NCBI RefSeq assembly: GCF_021155765.1
Contig: NC_060112.1
Location: 2,356,001-2,420,000 of the forward strand
Source: Diprion similis
Taxonomy: Eukaryota; Arthropoda; Insecta; Hymenoptera; Diprionidae
Direction: 5' to 3'
DNA: 64,000 nt
The notes beneath the pieces were generated by a model. That model ran no database searches. It was not told the origin of the DNA and saw only the letters and a program-made list of their open reading frames with translations. How positions within the stretch are numbered: the first letter of the stretch is position 1; each line of letters begins with the position of its first letter. Shown here in pieces: positions 59,683 through 64,000 of this stretch. The translations under genes and the position numbers were made by a program.

Positions 59683-61028
59683 CGGCGATTCTCGATTTGG
59701 TCCGCACGAGTAGACTCTCCGGACGGCGGTTCTGCAAACCGTACCGTCGGCTGACGCTTGGGCATCGCGCTCCTCGCCGTCGCGTCGGTTCGGTGAGTCG
59801 CGTTGGAGTTTAAATTCTCATCATTTCTTCGCGGAGATGGTGATCGCGCTCTGTTATTTGAATGGTTGTCATCATATGCACGCGAGAAGGAGTTTGGTGA
59901 ATTCGGTCGGTAATTATTCCGATTTTCCGAGCTTGGTCTGATGTTTTCGGCCCACCTTCCAGTTGGCGATATCGATCTAGACGATGAAGTTAATACTGGT
60001 CGCTGAATAAACGGGGATGAATTGGGCATCGCTGGTATGTACCCATGAGGTGATACACAAGGGCAACCCATCGGTGGATACACGTGAGGTGGTGTTTGGT
60101 AGTAAAACGGTTGTTCATATCGAGTATTCGAATTATATTGGGGTGGGTAAAACCCATGTGCCGCGGGTGCATAAAAACCATGTGGCGCGGGTCGGTAATA
60201 CCCACGCGGTTCCGGCGATGACCTCCCGCTGGCGCTTGTCGTCGGGTACCTGCTATTTACTACGCTCGGCGACGGGCTCCTCACACGTGTTTCCCTATCC
60301 TCTGAAACCGGGTAATTCGAATATCTACGGTGCCTGTCATATACATCATATGGGACGGGGGAAACCGGTCGAGTAAATTGCACTCTTTGGGTTTCTTCCG
60401 AAGGGATTATCCCTTGCTCTATCCGCATTTCCGTTTTACTAGCTAATTCGTGTGCCTCTTCCAGGGTTTTCACTCGTCCCTCTACGTACCTGAAGATATT
60501 TAACGGTAATCCCCGCATGTATGCGTCTAAACCGCTTTCCTTCAGAGATTTTATTATTCCTTCTAGTTCCGGTGAAGGATATCTATCTTCTAGCGATAGT
60601 CGAGCTCCATGTACAAGTATATTGAGGCGGTCGTAAAAATCACTAACGTTCTCGTCGCGTTTCATCCTCAATGATAAGATTTCCTGCTGATAATAAGCGA
60701 ATGTTTTATTCGCGGCGAAACGGTTTTTCAGATGTTTAGTTAATTCATCGATTGTATTGAATTTCTTCCCGTAAGTGCTATCTCGCGCTCTACCTTGTAA
60801 TTTGGATAAAACGGCCTTTACGTACGCGGTTTCTGAATTCGGCGGGACGTATACCGACCCGTTGTGTACGTCTTGAAGGAAATCTTTCAACGGAATGTTC
60901 TTCCCGTCGAAAATGGGAATATTAGCGGTGCTCTGTTGTAACGCGAAACATTCTGCCATAGACGTCATCATCATGCTACTTGCGTCTAAGCCTGATACAT
61001 TAGATCGGTCCGCGCTCTGATTCGGCAT
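59679..61028 (-). CDS. gag: Gag polyprotein of the Ty3/gypsy element (449 aa)
   Basis: An uninterrupted frame from ATG 61028, about 370 bases inside the 5' LTR. Residues about 40-215 are the helical capsid-like retrotransposon gag region, with LKDFLQDVHNG, AVLSKLQGRARD, FYDRLN and YMRGLPLNIF. Residues about 230-350 are rich in Pro and Tyr with repeated HGFY. The end is rich in Arg and Ser. No CCHC zinc knuckle is present, so RNA binding probably relies on the basic Arg-Ser tail. It ends at a TAA (59681-59679). Pol overlaps in the -1 frame. I saw no classical slippery heptamer, so the way pol is expressed is unclear. Confidence 0.88.
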   Translation of the reverse strand: MPNQSADRSNVSGLDASSMMMTSMAECFALQQSTANIPIFDGKNIPLKDFLQDVHNGSVYVPPNSETAYVKAVLSKLQGRARDSTYGKKFNTIDELTKHLKNRFAANKTFAYYQQEILSLRMKRDENVSDFYDRLNILVHGARLSLEDRYPSPELEGIIKSLKESGLDAYMRGLPLNIFRYVEGRVKTLEEAHELASKTEMRIEQGIIPSEETQRVQFTRPVSPVPYDVYDRHRRYSNYPVSEDRETRVRSPSPSVVNSRYPTTSASGRSSPEPRGYYRPAPHGFYAPAAHGFYPPQYNSNTRYEQPFYYQTPPHVYPPMGCPCVSPHGYIPAMPNSSPFIQRPVLTSSSRSISPTGRWAENIRPSSENRNNYRPNSPNSFSRAYDDNHSNNRARSPSPRRNDENLNSNATHRTDATARSAMPKRQPTVRFAEPPSGESTRADQIENRR

Positions 61029-61373
61029 TTTGTATCGTTATTTAATAAAGTGATAGTTTATTTACACAAGAAATGTGCGCTATTTTTAGCAAAAATTCAG
61101 CACACAGATGAATACACAATTGACCAATGGAAATTCGGCAATGTACGATAACAGGGTATACAATATATATATATGTATATACGATGGTACAATTTATAAA
61201 TTACAGGTTTTCAATGCACAATATCTTACAAATCAAATATGCCTTAAAAAGAAAGGAAGATACGTTTCTTATCAATCGTTTGACCAATTTCCAAAGGGGT
61301 TTCAAAAATTCAAAAATTCAAAATCTCAAAAATAATTTTTTTTTATTTAAACAAATCTCAGCTTAAGCAACAG

Positions 61374-61392
61374 TATCCCACCGCTGCCACCA
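61374..61392 (-). other. Candidate primer-binding site
   Basis: The minus strand reads TGGTGGCAGCGGTGGGATA starting 9 bases inside the 5' LTR. It has the TGG that pairs with a tRNA CCA end. Which tRNA it matches I cannot tell by eye; a start at the second TGG (61389) is equally possible. Confidence 0.5.
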
Positions 61393-61400
61393 AAACAGGA

Positions 61401-63537
61401 TGTTACGTGGGAGGGTGAACGTGTGGAGAGCGATGGAAGTTTATGACTATTAAAGATAATAATCAATTATGCACCCACGTAACAGCGCTGAATAAAAATT
61501 AAAACTAAGAAGGACCTACCTTTCGGTACGCCGGTATTTGTAGGATCGTGTTACTTTAGTCCTATACAGGGCTGTGAGCTTTGTTTAAATAGGTTGAGGC
61601 TAATTCTAAAATTGGGGAAGGTCGTCGTTCAAAATAAATGGTGATTTTGAGTTAACTGGTAAAAGAGAATATGTATAATTCAAACGATAGGTAAATGTAA
61701 TTGGTAAATTGATAACAATGAACAAAGGTTATATTAACGATTAAATTTTGAGAAGACGGACAATTCGGATTCTTAAATGGTTACGGAAATGAAGCAAAAT
61801 AGAAGCTTGTACCAAGAACATCTATATTGAATGCGTATTAATACTATATGGTCTTTTAAATGCTTGTATCCTTCTTTCTTTCTATATTTATGAGATTGGT
61901 AAACTAACGTGCCAATTGGATTGGCCCGCGGAAGCACCCGTCACTAGAAGTGTTTCTGATAATTTAGAAAATAGCCGTTGAGGTTGAGTCGGGAGAATCA
62001 CTCTCGGGATGTGCAGGAGCACACGGACGACAACCTTACGTCTTTCTAATAAAACCAACAAGGTCGTGTCGGGAGAATCGCTCTCGGGATGTGCAGGAGC
62101 ACACGGACGACAACCTTGTGTGAAAGACTTTGTATACGTGCTTCCGCCGGTCAATGCAAACAAGTTTTATGAAATCACGTTATGAAAATTCGTGGTTAAT
62201 TACAATGTTGAAGTGGCTTAGATGCTGGGGCCGAGCTGAAGATTGGAGAATCACTCTCGGAATACCCAAAGGATATTTTCCACAACTAGGCTCCAAATCT
62301 AATATTGTTTCTTATGAAGGTTCTTAGAAAACAACATGCGTCTCGAAGATGGCAAGAAAAGCTCACCACCAACTCTTGGTATTTAATTGAAAGATAATTT
62401 TGATGATTTGGTAAAAACAAGAATTTGAAAAGTGTTGGTGAACGCTGCTCGAATTGACTTATCTTTTGATGTTGGTGACGACGAGATTGAGAGCCGTCGG
62501 ATCGTGTCGTTGGTAACTGGAGCAGAGCCTCACCTCAGATGTAGACGAGTATTCGGGTTTCGTAGAAGTTATTTGGTGGATTATTAATATGGTTTGTCGT
62601 GAAGTTACTATTAATTATTTTAGTCAAACACTTAAACTTTACCTGATTCTTGAGAATCAGGGCGGAGCTTAATTTGATTTTAAATTTAAGGAAATGAATA
62701 TCATAAAAATGTCTATTCGTGAAAATAAGAGAGTTAGTACAGAAACAGGAAAGAAATGAAGTTAGGTGATAGAAAGTCTTTGCAATTCACAGAACAAATT
62801 GAAAGCTTTAAGATGACGAATCAGCTTGGTACTTTAGGCCGGTCACAACGAAGATTTTCCGAACACTACTATCGACCAGAAGGGCTGACCCGGGTTGACG
62901 TCCACGCACCACGCGACTTGACAGACGAAAGACATTGTTTCTTGGGCCTGACGGTCCAAGAACCCTCGGTGCAACTAAGTACAACGGTAATCAGCCAATG
63001 GGGTGCAAGGGCGACCTCCCGGTGCCAGAATCGGCATGGTCAGGGTTTTTCCGGGTCCGACTCGAGTGTTAAGACGGTGTTCCGACGATTCTCAATCTCG
63101 TCGGTTACATACTATGGTATGAGCAAAAGATATGTAGATGTAATTCTCACACATTCGAGCAGACATCTTAATAAATAGCCTATTTTAACTTGGTACATAT
63201 TGTGTAATCGGTTTAGCCTAATTATTAATAATTATAATTTTGATTTAGAAAAAGAAGATACTTTTGGGCTGAGTGCCACTGCGTTTCATGTCCGCACTTC
63301 AATTTAGGTTCTTGGTACCGCTAAATAACCCTAAACTAAAACTAATACTGAGGCTCTGCGTTGCTTCCTCTAAGAGCGGTGGAAATCCCCTGTTTAGACA
63401 ATCTGTTATTTTAGCGCTGTTTATTGCGCTGCAGCTTATTCACAAATGTTCAAGATGTTTTATTGAAATAAGCCGTCTTTGGTCGCTATGTACGATTGAA
63501 CAAAAGGTTCGCCTAGGCGGTACGTCGGGGCGTAACA
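61401..63537 (-). repeat. 5' LTR (2137 bp)
   Basis: Same length as the 3' LTR and almost identical to it; G at 62122 against A at 51361 is the one difference I noticed. It should carry the element's promoter, which I could not localise. Confidence 0.95.
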
Positions 63538-64000
63538 CCCCTTTGGATTTTTGGCAAAAATTTCGACGATTCTAGAAAGAGCTGAAATGAATTCTTGAAG
63601 GCACTATTCCGACGTAATTTTGCGAGAGAAATCGAATAAGCGCAGTCCCAATACGCTGCGAGCAACGCATCAAAAGTCACAGCCAAAAAACTAAAAATTT
63701 ACATCGTAATTTCTCTGCTGTAGGTCCGACGCTTTTTTTCATGTGTTTTCTGAGTTCCTGGGGGTCCAATTACCCAGGAGAAGGTCATACAAATCGATTC
63801 GAAAACGAAAAATTTTCGGCTCCGAAAATAAGTAAAAAAGTAAGGCTAACCCCTTTGGATTTTTGGCAAAAATTTCGACGATTCTAAAAAGAGCTAAAAT
63901 GAATTCTTGAAGGCACTACTCCGACGTAATTTTGCGGGAGGAATCGATAAGGCGCAGTCCCAATACGCTGCGAGCAACGCATCAAAAGTTACAGCCGAAA
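63538..64000. repeat. 312-bp satellite array, segment 3 (runs off the window)
   Basis: The array resumes after the CCCC target duplication in the same monomer position and register (next ggctaacccc at 63844). About 1.5 monomers are seen before the window ends, so the true array is larger. Confidence 0.96.

Larger units (their letters stand above)
50640..63537 (-). mobile_element. Full-length Ty3/gypsy LTR retrotransposon (12.9 kb, macrodomain-bearing pol)
   Basis: Two 2137-bp LTRs (50640-52776 and 61401-63537) bound an 8.6-kb internal region with gag and pol on the minus strand. The flanking satellite shows a 4-bp duplication CCCC (50636-50639 and 63538-63541), so the insertion is intact. 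A purine-rich tract next to the 3' LTR and a TGG-initial primer-binding candidate next to the 5' LTR are in the right places. In the stretches I compared, the LTRs differ at only one base (A at 51361, G at 62122), pointing to a recent insertion. Domain order PR-RT-RNaseH-INT identifies Ty3/gypsy. There is no envelope-like frame between pol and the 3' LTR. Confidence 0.95.

Noticed and set aside
32575..64000. CRISPR-like interpretation of the regular repeats
   Set aside because: The unit is a contiguous 312-bp tandem monomer without unique spacers and lies in an insect genome.

Overview
The window comes from an insect nuclear genome, most likely a hymenopteran. The evidence is two clearly orthologous multi-exon genes (Src64B-type tyrosine kinase, class I histone deacetylase HDAC1/Rpd3) with short GT-AG introns, AT-rich intergenic DNA, small DNA transposons, a long complex satellite and a Ty3/gypsy retrotransposon. 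The order assignment rests on how the HDAC1 protein reads and is an inference.

Layout. 1-4.85 kb: AT-rich sequence with no gene I can support. 4.86-7.8 kb (+): a small gene for an OSER1-family protein with a 5' UTR intron and two coding exons. 7.8-10.7 kb: AT-rich spacer with a compound foldback. 10.75-14.5 kb (-): six coding exons of a 522-aa Src64B-like kinase, with a 113-bp mariner-type MITE in one intron. 14.5-25.5 kb: mostly non-coding; it holds microsatellites, a 924-bp PIF/Harbinger-like non-autonomous element with TTA target duplications, and a broken stretch of coding-like sequence on the minus strand. 25.5-28.8 kb (+): nine coding exons of HDAC1 (492 aa). 28.8-32.4 kb: 3' UTR and spacer with two hairpin structures.

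From about 32.4 kb to the right edge the window is a 312-bp satellite array: 39 monomers, then 12, then about 1.5, separated by retroelement insertions. Higher-order repeats of 4 monomers (1248 bp) and 7 monomers (2184 bp) are visible. The array is interrupted by a 2139-bp solo LTR (sense +) and by a complete 12.9-kb element (50640-63537, sense -) of the same LTR family. The complete element has two 2137-bp nearly identical LTRs, intact gag, and intact pol in the -1 frame.

The most unusual observation is inside that pol. Between RNase H and integrase the polyprotein carries about 740 extra residues. These begin with a domain that closely resembles the TARG1/OARD1 class of macrodomains (ADP-ribosyl hydrolases), with both catalytic positions (Lys, Asp) present. 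After a long acidic disordered linker comes a second, apparently degenerate macro-like domain directly before the integrase zinc finger. An ADP-ribose-processing module in a young retrotransposon that sits in satellite DNA is the best candidate here for an under-described system.

The three host genes look independent. No operon-like relation is implied.
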